Notes under the pieces: generated by a model
The model's database searches: none
Told to the model about the DNA's origin: nothing
Seen by the model: only the letters and a program-made list of their open reading frames with translations
Source of the DNA: Amborella trichopoda
Lineage: Eukaryota; Streptophyta; Magnoliopsida; Amborellales; Amborellaceae
Reading direction: 5' to 3'
Length of the DNA: 64,000 nucleotides
Assembly: GCF_000471905.2 (NCBI RefSeq)
Contig: NW_006494789.1
Span: forward strand, 1,271,437 to 1,335,436
Part shown: positions 36,001-47,325 of the stretch, piece by piece
How positions within the stretch are numbered: the first letter of the stretch is position 1
Layout: each line of letters starts with the position of its first letter
Translations under genes and position numbers: made by a program

Positions 36001-39000
36001 AACCATATTGTGCGTCTAGAATAAAATGGAGATGTTACCAACACTGCTACCTTGATGCATTGAAGATCTACATTGGGACTACCAAGTATGCATCCCCTTT
36101 ACCAGGGGGACAAAAAAAATCCGTCATTCAGATAGTATCTTAAATTTAAAGTCTCAGGAAAGCAGGAAATAAATGACCAAGGATGCCACTGATTAGCATG
36201 AATCCACCAAATTCAGTTAGTATCCAAAGTGCTCTACAATGTTACCCAATCAAATATACATACAAAGGATGTTTATTTTTGGAAAAAATAAAGGAACCAA
36301 TCCAAAGCACATAACATACAAAGGAAGTTTGCGTCTGGAAACCATAAAGGAACCAATCCAAAGCACATAACATCTATAACACAAGGGGAGATATTGACAT
36401 CATTCTCTATAGAAAGGAAAAACACAAAACCATCTAACATAAGAAGAAAATGAAAAAAAACCTGCTAGGTTTTCTGCTGCATATTTTAAGCAAACAGTTT
36501 TCAGTTCCATGGCATGGTAACGGTCAGCCAAGGCAAGGATATCGGCAACGTTGTCAACAGATATGTCCTTGCAAAGGTTTGCCTCACACATCAATCTTAG
36601 TCTTCCCAAATCATACTTGTCTGCTGCAGCTAATAGCTTTGTAAGCAGTGTTTCATCCAAAATAGATGAACAAGTCATGCCCGATGTTTTCAATTCCTCG
36701 TCTTCTATAAGACAATCCCTGTATATGAAATGCAGCAAAGCCTGACAATGCAGTTGAACATAAAAGTCAAAAGCAACCAAAAACTAAGTAAAAGCACACT
36801 AAATAACAATGTTACATAAAAAAACTAGAAAGCAAAAGGAATTGAAGAAAATAAATGAACCAAAAGACAACATAAGAAAGAAAACAGAAGAACTTCACAA
36901 GAACGGACAATGCGGTTGGACATAAAAGTCAAAAGCGACCAAAAACTAATTAAAAGCACACTAAAAAACAATGTTACATACAAAAACTAGAAACAAAAAG
37001 AATTGACAAAAATAAATGAACCAAAAGAAAACATAAGAAGAACTTCATAAAAATTGATGATGCCTGGAAGTCTTTACAAATTCATGGCTCTTCTATGTGG
37101 CCATATTTTTTGCTTTAGAATTTCCCACAAGACAAACACTAAACTTCCAATGAACATATCACTGAACAACCATTAGAAAGACAAGCAAAATAATACCATT
37201 TCGCCATATTTTTTGCTTTCGAATTTCCCACAAGACAAACACCAAAATTCCAATGAACATATCACTGAACAACCATTAGAAAGACAAGAAAAATAATACC
37301 ACTTCTTTAACTTCTATTGCTTATGAAAATGTTACAAAAAAACAGATACACATCACTGTCCAGGTACACAAGTTACAAAGGACAAAAATATAATCAAAGC
37401 ATTACAAAACTACAGATATAGATGAACGAGGATTTCTCACCTTAAAGACCTTAGGATCTAAATCTGTGATTTTAATTTCATATTGGTTCATATCTGAACT
37501 ACCAAGAAATCTATCTCGGAACACAGCAGAACGGGCAACCAACACCAACTTATGAGCATGGAATTTTTCTCCAGAAACATCAAAGACAATGTCTGAACCT
37601 TCCCGGTTCTCCAGCAATGCGCCAAAATGAATACCTATATCTGATTCGGGGACCTGTATTCTATGTAGTCGGAAGCAGTCCATTGCAGAAACGACAACCC
37701 CAACTGTGCAATTTATTTTCAGGCAATCATCCTTGAGGTAATCTGATGTTTCAAGCGCAGCCCGTCTGAAAAAACGTTTATACCCCCTAAAAGAATGATA
37801 GACACATGTATAAGCATAGTGTAACAGAGGCATGTCAAACAACGTAATGTCAAGCATCAGTTAATTAAAGAATACAAATTGCAATTATAGCCAACATATC
37901 ATTTTTAGAAGACCAACCAATATCAGGGAGACAAAACAATAAAAAAGTCAATACCAAGCAGAAATATGAAAAACATGCAGATACGAATGCAACCCATTTT
38001 CCCACAAGATTACACCAGAATCTAATGCTCGAATCTCACTTTCAAATATGCAAACACATAAATGAGTTAAACTGCAAATGGGGTCTCTAAAATAAGGCCA
38101 AACTTCCAATGAGTTGATAAATTAAAAATTTTTAGAGCCATGCATTTTGATGTTACTTTCAAATGCGTGATACAGTTTGACATGCTATTATTTCTAAAAC
38201 AAATAAAGGATGTAACTTCATTTGAGCTACAGTGCCATAAGACTGACCGACACCAGCAGACATGGGTGTCACTAACATAGATGATGTCCAATAACAGGAA
38301 TGATCACAAGAGGTGAATTCCAGCAAGAGTTTAGAAACTACTAATAGTACATGCATAGTCCTAATACTCCTTTTTTTCCTCGTCAAGCTGCACCTACAAA
38401 CACCATGTAACTACATCGGTTTTCTAAACCATCAAACGCAGCTAAACTTTGCATCTATCTCATATACCTCTAATGGTCCACGATGGATTCTAGTGTGTTC
38501 CAGAGTCTTATGCATGGTCCCTATCTTTAAATATCAGCAAATACAAATGGGTGAAATACTACTAAATTTAAAAGCTTATTTTAAATACCCTCTTCTTGTC
38601 TTTGTTTCCTAACAGGATTCAAACTCAATGGTACCAGTTTTTTCTTCCAAATTCAAGCCCCTCCTTTTTCTAAAACATTTCTAATCCTAGTAGATAACAC
38701 AAGAACACAAAATTCTCAAATTTTTAGCAGAAACATTTCTCACTCTTTTAAATCATTTAACACATTAATGATTCATAAATCTCACATGATATTCATTTAT
38801 CATCTCAAAATCTTATTCTGCGAGTACAACGATATTTTCATTTTTGTAAAAAAATACACTTTAAATATGTTTCGATGCAAATGTTATTATTAATAATTCA
38901 TTGTTATGATAAAAATGCTCCCAATCAAGATTTTTTTTTTTTGGTTGCGTAGTGGTGTCCCTTAAAATTTGTCTGTGATTGCCTTGTTGTTTGTTCCACA

Positions 39001-42000
39001 TAACCTTCTCTCTTTCAAAAAGGTTTTTTGCTTTATTCAGTATGACTTTACCATTTATGGTCCAGTAAAAACTCTCTCTCACTCACTCAACTGAGGGAAC
39101 TCTATACTCATGATCTCCTCTTTCTGCATTCGGGCCCCCTCTCTTTCTCTCTCCCATAACCCTAACCCCTATAGTTTCAGGCCATAGATCCCTAGCCAAG
39201 TCTCATTTTCTTGGCAACTGAAAAACGCTACGAAGGAACTCTGCCCCCTACTCATAATTCAGGGATAAGAGCTCCAATGGAGGGATCTCTGCAGCGGCAT
39301 CTTCTGTATGCAGGCCCGATTCCATCTTTTGTAGCAGTGCTGAAGCTCGCTACTTTTCTGCTTAAAATCAATACTAGCAGGGGTGAACCAACCGCCATGT
39401 TTTGTCTTGAAAGGGTAGAACTTGCATACCCCTTTTTTTAATAGAGAGAAAGGGGACCCTCTCTTTTCTAGAAAGAAAGCCAGAGAGCTTCGTCCTTGGT
39501 CAAGATCACATGCGAGCAAAGAGGCAAAGCCCCCACACACATTCTCATTCTAACCACTACCAAAGCTTTTGTCTCCTCTCAACTCTTTACCTCAAGCTGT
39601 GTCCCCTGTTTTATCAATTGGCATTACCCATCCATATATTGCAACAAATCCAGAAACCAATTTATTTCTCTACACTCGGAATGGGCTTTATCACTCTTTC
39701 TCAAGAAATTGGCAAACCACCTGAAACTTCATGGGGGACCAAATGCCCATATACACAAGTCTCACCATTTGCTCCTGAAATGGAAGCAGATTCACCTTCA
39801 GTGGAGATGGAACCAGAGGTGAGAAGACAGAAATATAAGAAGATACTGAGAAGGTGTCTCCCATTACCCATTCTTGATAGTTGGCTCCAAATCTCTCTGT
39901 CCATGTTGCTTCTATATGATCCCCTGCCTCCTAAGAAGCCATGATAAGATTTTTGAATAATGTTCAAAGACTACCATAAAAAAAATCGTCTTGGTAGCCA
40001 CCCACAAACCAATAGAACAAAGGTTAGCTCTGCTGCTTACAAGGTAAGTAGGTCCATTACCGGCTACCGGCCAGCTCCAGATCGAGAAAAAGATTAATTT
40101 TTATTTAAAAATTTTGGAGTTTCAAAATCCTTTTTAATGTTGTTTTTTGGTGATGGTCCATGATGCTCTTTTGGTATGCATGGGCCACCACTTCTTCCTC
40201 CCAACTTTTTGCATTGTCTTATTTGCTTTTTATTTGTTGCTTGGTCATGATGAGCTCACCTCTTTGCTCCCAAAGGGAACAAGTGCCCATGCACTTGGCG
40301 TTACACATTCTCATGTCTCTCTCTCTCTCTCTTTAGTTGCCACTTCTCGACCCTCCCTATAGTATATTATTTCTCTATTTTATAAGCCTTGGGTAAGAGA
40401 GAGAAAGCACATGGAGATGTATGATTTTGGAAGAGTGAAGGCAGTGAGGTTAATAGCAATTTCCAGCAACATTTTGAAGAGAGAAAGCTACCTTAAGGGT
40501 GAGTTTCACTTTCAAGCCTAGAAAGAAAACAGTTGGGCCCAAATGGAGTCATAGTTGTACTCCATATCAGCTATACCTAGCACGTGGTAGAATATTGAGA
40601 AAAACCTTACAAAGCACCAAGTCTGGAAGAAAGCTAGAGGGAAGGGTTTGGGCCCAAATGAATTTTTGCCACAGGGCAATCGAAATACCTAGGATAAGGA
40701 GATCCCAAGTCCAAGGTTCAAGGGGAAAACAAGTCGCTAGTGTGATGTCTGATGGTTGTGAGTACCACAAAATTTTCATATTATGGAAATTTATAAAATT
40801 TCTACCCCTTCCCTGGCTGTGTGGTACATTTACTGCAATGAATTGAGAGGTTGATCTTCGCTCTTAATGATTCCATTTGCTTAGATGATGTAAGGCCTAG
40901 GCTGGAGTGTTGCACTGCAGGACATCTTTTATGGATTCACCTATATGAGTGTGAAAGTGGAGGTTGCTTCCTATGGGAATTGGGCATTCTCTATAGCGCT
41001 CATGAAAACAGGATTCGAGCAGGGCCTTCAAAGCACAAGCCTTTAAGAAAACCACAGTTTTTGAAAGAGAATGTGTGGTGTGTGAGAGGCTTATCAATAA
41101 AGGACATAGTTCAAGGTGTGTCCACTCACTGTCCTAATAAGCGTTCCGCATAATACTACGTGAAGGTTTAAGTCCAAAGACACCTTCACTTATACATTCG
41201 TATTTCCTGATATGTTTATGAGAGAGGTCTAGTTGTTTTGACACTGGTGGTCAGGATGAACTCACCTCCTTGCCCCCAAAGGGAACAAGTGCCCGTGCAC
41301 TTGGTAATACACATTCTCCATGTCTCTCTCTCTCTCTCTCTCTAGTTGCCACTTCTCTACCCTCCCTATATTATATTATTTCTCTACTATATAAGCCTTG
41401 GGCAAGAGAGAGAAAGCATATAGAGATGTATGAATTTGGGAGAGTGAAGGGTGTGAGGTTAATGGCAATTTCCAGCAACATTTTGAAGAGAGAGAGGTAC
41501 CTTATGGGTGAGTTTTCAAGCCTAGAAAGTAAACAGTGAGGGCATAGTCTCTCTAATAAGAGAAAGGATTCATTTGAAGCTATGTTCTCACAATTTTTCA
41601 GGTAACTTTTTTGTTAAAAATGTCTTTCAATTTACTTCGTGAGAAATTTTTTGTACTTCTTTTTCTTGATCGAAGTGTGTGTTCTACCGATTGGATGATG
41701 TTTTTCTTGTGAGAGAAGTTTTGGTCCAATTGATGATTCTTGTACAACACCAATTGGAAAGACATATCAATATTTTGTAATCGTGGTTTTGTACAGGTCC
41801 CATGACTGTGCAACTCAAGGACTCAGGAATTATTTTCCGATATGACTGCAAGCCAAGAATGTGGTTGGTTGCCTCACTAGAAGGAAGATTCAAAAGCAAG
41901 TTCTCAGTTGGAAGATTTCCCCATCTCCTGTAATATTTCTGTTGCATATGTCACTGCATCAAAATGTGCAATATTTACATTTTCTACTCTTTCCAATACA

Positions 42001-42811
42001 TCGTTCTCCAAGAGATTTTCTTCGCATTTGCCTCAACAAATGACAAATGTGCCATATTCACATTTTCTACTCTTTCTACATACATCACTGCCATAGGAAT
42101 TTTTTGTTAAGCAATATAAACCAATCCTAATCATGATAAACATAAAAATCAAATATCAATATCACAAAAACCACCTATAAATAATCCAAGCAGATAACTG
42201 AACAGAATTACGTTGAATTGTTCGAAAACAATATAAACCAATCAAGCCAAGCTACTTACACAAAACGCCAAACCTGAAACTTATGGCACAAATGATAGTA
42301 GAGCCTCCACAGGAAGTTTAAATAAATGAATCATGTACGCAGATAAAAGTTATCAGATTCATAGAAATGTTACTGATCAAAGAGAAAAAGCTACTAATTC
42401 ATAACCATACCACATACTGCCTCGATATTTCAATGTATAAGGCCCACTCTCAAGTGACCGATCAAAATGGCTATGCACCTTGTCCTTCCCTTTCCCACTC
42501 TGGTCCACTAATGTGAGCTCGAAAAGGGCTCTAATATCTGTCCCTTCACTTGCCAAAGCAATGAACACAGAGACGTATAGAGAGTTATCCTCTGCATTTT
42601 TACCATCAGGGTAAAAATATATAGCCCATTGATAACCAGCCACAGTAAAATTATCACTGGCTATATGTCTACCAACCCCCATGCCCTTTGCGAGAGAGTA
42701 ACCCTGGATCACGAATCGATGTGAACCTTTCACTGTCTCTGTAATTGACCTTGAACTTGTCGGGGTGATGGAAAATCTTTCGGGAAAGTTTTCTGGCGAG
42801 TTTTCTGGCAT
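30095..42811 (-). CDS. BPM: MATH-BTB protein (BPM family), CUL3 E3 ligase substrate adaptor
   Basis: Four exons: 42811-42411, 37786-37441, 36741-36462 and 30279-30095 (TGA at 30097-30095). The lengths 401+346+280+185 give 403 aa; Arabidopsis BPM1 is 407. The MATH domain (about residues 19-150) starts [20 protein letters not shown] and includes [20 protein letters not shown] and [21 protein letters not shown]. The BTB domain (about 180-300) has [30 protein letters not shown] and [11 protein letters not shown]. The BACK-like tail has [20 protein letters not shown], and the last exon reads [32 protein letters not shown] and a basic end GRRVRQRT, a likely nuclear signal. BPM proteins bind CUL3 through BTB and substrates such as class I HD-ZIP, ERF/AP2 and MYB factors through MATH. 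The last exon lies 6.2 kb from exon 3 and is easily missed. Donors and acceptors are GT-AG throughout. The gene looks intact. Confidence 0.95.
31430..31770 (+). pseudogene. L1-type LINE RNase H fragment in BPM intron 3
   Basis: One frame reads [15 protein letters not shown] and, after a frame change, another reads [29 protein letters not shown] and a stop at 31762-31764. This is the C-terminal half of the RNase H domain that ends ORF2 of plant L1 elements. Plus strand, antisense to BPM, dead. Confidence 0.6.
32850..33115 (+). pseudogene. L1-type LINE reverse transcriptase fragment in BPM intron 3
   Basis: Reads [20 protein letters not shown], a stop, then [12 protein letters not shown], matching the plant L1 consensus around INGSPxGFFxxSRGLRQGDPLSPFLF. 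After a frame change, [15 protein letters not shown] corresponds to HLQFADDTLIF (catalytic ADD changed to VDN). It is a separate copy from 31430-31770, because the RNase H scrap lies upstream of it. Confidence 0.6.
33300..33370 (-). pseudogene. RTE-type LINE 3' tail
   Basis: On the minus strand it reads AADPK-LG followed by a GATGATGATG tail, the same ending as the longer remnant at 18165-19262. Only the last 50-70 bp were inserted or survive. Confidence 0.55.
34068..34140 (-). pseudogene. RTE-type LINE 3' tail
   Basis: The minus strand reads [14 protein letters not shown] and then a GTGATGATCATGA tail, the terminal residues of the RTE-type ORF2 plus the microsatellite-like end. A very short 5'-truncated copy. 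Confidence 0.6.
34520..34985. mobile_element. MITE 'D' copy with internal 95-bp duplication
   Basis: Edges AAGTAAAGCCTTCTCTAAC (left) and AAGGTGAGGCTTTATTTTG plus CCTAGGCCCTATAGAAAC (right). The block TCAAAAATTGCAATTCAAG to ATCGATCATCTCAG occurs twice, offset 95 bp (starting 34551 and 34646). Confidence 0.55.
36261..36372. repeat. 56-bp tandem duplication in BPM intron 3
   Basis: Copies 36261-36316 and 36317-36372, both opening TACAAAGGA and containing AAAGGAACCAATCCAAAGCA. It lies about 90 bp from the exon 3 donor. Confidence 0.8.
36742..37305. repeat. Two tandem duplications filling BPM intron 2
   Basis: First pair: about 36744-36905 and 36906-37055, sharing ACATAAAAGTCAAAAGC, AAAAGCACACTAAA and AATAAATGAACCAAAAGA; the first copy includes the splice acceptor side of intron 2. 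Second pair: 37101-37203 and 37204-37305, offset 103 bp, sharing CCATATTTTTTGCTTT and CATATCACTGAACAACC. Confidence 0.85.
37787..42410 (-). other. BPM intron 1, 4.6 kb
   Basis: Donor GTATGG at 42410-42405; acceptor ends TTTTAG at 37787. Apart from the 1-kb-spaced direct repeat at 40243-41538, I see no gene and no classifiable transposon. Reading frames of up to 144 codons (for example 39510-39944) have no family features. Confidence 0.6.
40243..41538. repeat. Pair of ~290-bp direct repeats 1006 bp apart in BPM intron 1
   Basis: 40243-40533 and 41249-41538 share, in order, CCCAAAGGGAACAAGTGCCC, a CT run, TAGTTGCCACTTCTC, ATAAGCCTTGGG, GAGAGAGAAAGCA and CAGCAACATTTTGAAGAGAG, then CAAGCCTAGAAAG. 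Identity looks about 85-90%. About 715 bp of unrelated DNA separates them. There are no TG...CA ends, no obvious primer-binding site and no coding content. Confidence 0.75.
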
Positions 42812-43830
42812 TGTCCAGTAATTAATCTGTGAAATTGGGAGTTTTCATGGAAAGAGCTTGAGCATATTGGGCTAAACCCTAGAACACCAGAATTTGGTTA
42901 CAGAGAGACACCCTACGCTGGGAAAAAAAACAAAAAAAATGAAAGCCCATATTAGGTACGAATAGACCCCTAGACTACAAAAAAGGTCCCAATAAAAAAA
43001 AAAAGAGGATGGAGATGAACCCTAGGCTGGGAAAAGCGTGTGCATTAAAAACCTAAGACGCGTGGGGGAAAAAAGGAAATTTATCAAAAACACAAAAACT
43101 GGATATAAAAACCGGGCAAAGGTCGGTAAACTCTAGGTCGCCAGATTGTGCAGAGAAAAACCTAGCCTGCCACAAATTTCTCAATAAAACCCTAGGCAGC
43201 CAGAAATGATTACAATTACCGCAGGCGACCTGAAATTTATTGAAATTAACAAACCCTGCCTTCAGGGGAATCGTCCACAAAAACTTCAGGGGAATCGTCC
43301 ACAAAATAAGCCGAGGGCCTCGAAATAATTATGATTACAAAAGCATGCAACAATAAATTATTGAGCAATAAAACCTAATCCACTTTGTTTTTTTTATCAG
43401 TCTCGTAACCCTGAGTCGCTTGAAATTAATGGACGTTACAGCCCTAGGCGCCCAAAATTATAACATTAAACAAAAAACTGACCTTACAGAGATTATTGAA
43501 AAAATGAATTCAGACCGCCAGGAAATTTTCAAATGTAAGAAGTAGAATTCAGAAAAGATAATAATAATAAAATAAAGAAAACCCTGATCACCCGAAATTT
43601 GTTACAATAGAAGCCTGAAAAATACTGGTTTTTGCCCGAGATCTGAGAAATTGGAGCGTAAATGTCGAGACAGACATAGCCGGCAAAATTTTCCGGCGAG
43701 TGATGGGAAGAAGATAATTAGAAAGGTCGACACAGAGGTAGCCGGTAAATATTCCCGGCACGTAACGACGGCGAATACGATATTAACTCAGGTCAGAGAA
43801 GATTCCAGAATATTATGATAGGACAGAGTG
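42812..43830 (-). promoter_or_regulatory. BPM 5' flank with degenerate tandem repeats
   Basis: Immediately upstream of the BPM start codon. The motif CGCC or GCCC followed by GAAATT, ATTA and CAATTA recurs five to seven times between 43130 and 43620 at irregular 50-110 bp spacing. CTTCAGGGGAATCGTCCACA is perfectly duplicated (43262-43281, 43285-43304), and AGCCGG-AAA-TTCCCGGC-like units recur at 43678 and 43739. The transcription start was not located. Confidence 0.4.
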
Positions 43831-44014
43831 TAAAACTTTGGAAGAAATGAAACCAAACTTGGACTTTGTGAGAAACATTTTCTGTTCTTTTATACCAACT
43901 TCCTGGACAGAGATATTTTATGAACTTCCTGGACAGAGAGATATTTTTAGAATCTTTGGATTCATTGAGGACGTGCCCAAGGGAGTATGTAGAGAAAGGG
44001 ACACAAATCCATGT

Positions 44015-44134
44015 GAGAGAAACATAAATAATGGGATTAATGTCTTAAGATTCGACGATTTCTAATTTAGATCAGAGAGAAACATAAATAATGGGATTAA
44101 TGTTTTAAGATCCGATGATTTCTAATTTAGTTGA
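44015..44134. repeat. 60-bp tandem duplication
   Basis: 44015-44074 and 44075-44134, both beginning GAGAGAAACATAAATAATGG and ending with ATTTCTAATTTAG, with three or four differences. The first copy is the end of a 75-codon plus-strand frame of no recognised family. Confidence 0.85.
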
Positions 44135-45164
44135 GATGGAAATCACCCAGGACCGAATCAATTATGAGATGGTATGGTTCCCATCCGGGGTTACCTCAAA
44201 CGCCTTACTTTTAATTTTTTATTTTTATTTTTAAGTTTATCTACTTTTTTTTCATATCCCCCAAAATCTCAACTTACAAATCCCTATTTTTATTTTTGTT
44301 TTATTTTATCTATTCTCTATTAGTTTGTTAGTTGATTGATTCAAACCGATCCAGATCCAATCATGATCGATCTAATGATTCGACATATATATGCGAATAA
44401 ACGATCCGCCTTACCGATCTAAATTTTGAAACACTAAATGGAACAAAGACCTATGAAGGAGAGAAGAAAGATGCATATGCAAAAAGAATAATAAATCTTA
44501 AGCGAGATAGATGTACAAATGCAATCTTAAAAAACAAGAGCTCGGGCTTAATTGGTTAGCGCTTGACGATTTGCAACACTTCGTCTTAAACTCACCCAAA
44601 AAAAATAAAAAAAGAGGACATAAATTTAAGATATGTAAGGTAGGAAGAAGTGGGGACCGGAGAGGGGGATGAAATGTACACATGAGGTGTGAGTAAACCG
44701 GTGAGGTTATACTTGCGATTCGATTTTATATAAGGAAAACTGTTTCATGATTTAGGGGACGCATTTATACATTTATGTTCCCTATGGTATAAAGCATTTA
44801 TTTTAAAGATGGATATAAATAGGCGGTCTATCTAAAAACAGTTGAAACTGATGGTTCAAATGTTTTTTTAATAAAATTGTTATTTTTAATTTTAAAAAAA
44901 TTATTTCCAAGACTATACGTATTTAAAAACTAAGTCCAAAAATCCATCTTCAAAAATAGATTTTTAAGAGGGACCATTTTTACATGGACTCACAAAAACC
45001 ATATCCTTATATAATAAATAGGTCTCTGAACTGGCAATAGTATTATATATTAATAGTTGCTTGACAAAAGTAAAAAAAACTTTATTAAAATATCATAAAA
45101 TACGGATAATCTAACATTCTAGCCTTTTTGACACTATTCCAACTCAAAACTATATGCTTTTTGG
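44135..45164. other. Intergenic, nothing recognised
   Basis: AT-rich DNA. A short tRNA-like A-box string (GGCTTAATTGGTTAGCGC, 44539-44556) stands before an A-rich tract but lacks a B box; see the rejected list. Confidence 0.35.
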
Positions 45165-45545
45165 TGCTGTTTGTATAGAGCAGAGGCTCTAAACAATCAA
45201 ATTAGAGCCCACATTTAAATAGTATCGAGAAATACAGTTTCAATACTGGAAATCTTTGACTAGCCTTAAAATATATTTTCATCTTTAATTATAAAATTTA
45301 AACTTTAAAAAATTATGTATATCGACAAATCTATAAAAATTTGAATAACTTGAAAATTGACAGTCCAAAAATGCGCAACAAGATGCCCGGCTTTCAAATT
45401 TTGAAATCCATTTTATTCTCAAGTATTTCGAGATGATCAATTTGAGGATATTTGAGCATCAAAACAACATCTTCTAGTGAAAGTTTTGAGGTAGGCTCTA
45501 ATTCAATTGTTTAGAGCCTAGGCTCTATATAAACTTCTCCCTATG
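45165..45545. mobile_element. MITE 'C' copy
   Basis: Inverted ends: GAGCAGAGGCTCTAAACAAT at the left and ATTGTTTAGAGCCTAGGCTC at the right. The interior matches 13853-14232 through its length, including GACAGTCCAAAAATGCG and AGATGATCAATTTGAGGAT. The clearest of the family C copies. Confidence 0.6.
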
Positions 45546-46004
45546 TTTTTTATTGTTATTTTGAAATTAAATCAAAAGTTATTGGAAAGATGGTAACTTA
45601 ATAAATTTCCTTGAAAATAATTTGTGTTAGGTCATGACATTTTTAGTTGTTCCTTGCCAATTGTCGAATCTGATATAATCAGATAGACAATCATATATCT
45701 CCATACATATATAAATGGACACGAATTTTATGAGTTAGCCGACTTATATGTAGATATGCGTCCTCTCTCGCAATCCATTTTTTTTAATGGATTTTGAACT
45801 TAATTATTTGGGGATACATAAATAAATTATTTAGAATCTAAAAATGATAGTTTTTGAAGAATAAATTTAAACCATCAATTTTATTTTTATGATGAGATGC
45901 ATCAAGGCGGCCGCAAATGTAGAATTGCATCCCCAAACGCACAATTGAGGGATAATATATACGAAAATATAAAAGGGATGTAGAGACAAAGGCATATATA
46001 TTCG

Positions 46005-46345
46005 GATGAAGTTTCTATAAGTCCTAGGCTTTAGGAAAACCAAATAAAGCTTAACCTCAAATCATCACCTAAAAAGCACTTTCGCCAACAGAAATATCTA
46101 TAATGACTCTAAAATAAATTTTCAACACCAACAATAAAATTCGAAACTAAAAAAATTACAAATCTTGTGGATCTTTTGAACACTTATTTTAGGGTGAAAT
46201 GAACGGTCTAGACAATTTGTTAAAATATACATTATTTTTAGAACTTGAAATCCTAAATTTCCTCCACAACTATAATGTTCAAGCCAAGATGACCATTGTA
46301 AAAGTTTTCCAATGCTTGAATTGCAAATTTCGATGAGTCCATGTG
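46005..46345. mobile_element. MITE 'D' copy
   Basis: The left edge GAAGTTTCTATAAGTCCTAG, then AAATAAAGCTTAACCTC, matches the complement of the right edges of the other D copies. The core (AATGAACGGTCTAGACAAT, AGCCAAGATGACCATTG) is present. The right side is less well preserved. Confidence 0.45.
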
Positions 46346-46760
46346 AGATGAATATAAAAGGGATCTAGAAATAAAGGCATATATCAGGATTCCTTGGCCG
46401 GAAGTGGATTTTCTAGTTTGTCTAAATTGTAACTGCATCCTCTAAATTTTGATGGTATGATTAAAAAGTCAGACACACCTATTTAAAAAGGAAAAGTATA
46501 TATTGATACCATTTATCTTTAGTACAAGGCACTCACAATTAATCTTTTTCATTGGATGTGAAATTGAATAGCTGCATTTATTCCATTGACCAAGCTCAAA
46601 CTTCAAACAAATATTTCACTAGCTTTGTGACACCCCCATGCTATCAGAATTCAGAACATATGGTTGTAAGTAATTGTGACCTTCTTGTATTAAATGTAAA
46701 TAGTCATATTTCATTTTAAAAAACAAAGAAACAAAAAAAACTATATGAGATGTAGAAATA

Positions 46761-47325
46761 TTTTGGCTGACCGTAACAAGTTAATGTAAGGTTCAGATGA
46801 TGATGTTGTAAAAACGATACCACACTAGGAGCAAAGTAATGTAGAATGAGAAGCATGAGTATTTATAAGCGATTTTACAAATAACACAGGTGTTGATAAC
46901 AAATGGAACTCCAAATTTAGCTTTTCAAATAGCACACAATCATATCCTATTTTAGATAAGGGTGCGGTTTCTATTGAGCCTATGCTCTAAATAGTCAAAT
47001 TAGAGCCTATCTTCAAATAGTGTCGAGAAATGTGGTTATATTATTTTGGCTGACCATAACAAGTTAATGTAAGGTTCAGATGATGATGTTGTAAAAACGA
47101 TACCACACTAGGAGCAAAGTAATGTAGAATGAGAAGCATGAGTATTTATAAGCGATTTTACAAATAACACAGGTGTTGATAACAAATGGAACTCCAAATT
47201 TTGCTTTTCAAATAGCACACGATCATATCCTATTTTAGATAAGGGTGCGGTTTCTATAGAGCCTATGCTCTAAACAGTCAAATTAGAGCCTATCTTCAAA
47301 TAGTGTCGAGAAATGTAGTTATATT
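46761..47325. repeat. 283-bp tandem duplication across a MITE end
   Basis: Copies 46761-47043 and 47044-47325, both beginning TTTTGGCTGACC and nearly identical (a handful of substitutions). Each contains unique flank plus the left end of a family C MITE (GAGCCTATGCTCTAAA). Only the second copy continues into the rest of the MITE. Confidence 0.9.

Larger units (their letters stand above)
30280..36461 (-). other. BPM intron 3, 6.2 kb, LINE-rich
   Basis: Holds an L1 RNase H scrap (31430-31770), an L1 reverse transcriptase scrap (32850-33115), two RTE-type LINE 3' tails (33300-33370, 34068-34140), a family D MITE (34520-34985) and two short duplications. A 110-bp block recurs at 35610-35720 and 35832-35940 (both with CACGGATCTCCTC- or CATGGATCTCCTC-like strings, CACCATATCAG and CACTCTCCAATG-like strings). 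The rest is unrecognised. Confidence 0.6.

Noticed and set aside
39510-39944. 144-aa plus-strand protein in BPM intron 1
   Set aside because: Overlaps another frame in the same region, has no recognisable motif and no splice partners; probably chance.
40243-41538. Small LTR-type (TRIM-like) element
   Set aside because: The repeats lack TG...CA termini, I see no primer-binding site or polypurine tract next to them, and no flanking duplication, so I call them direct repeats only.
44533-44605. tRNA-derived SINE or tRNA gene
   Set aside because: An A-box-like GGCTTAATTGGTTAGCGC is followed by an A-rich tract, but no B box (GGTTCGANNCC) or cloverleaf can be drawn, and there is no target duplication.
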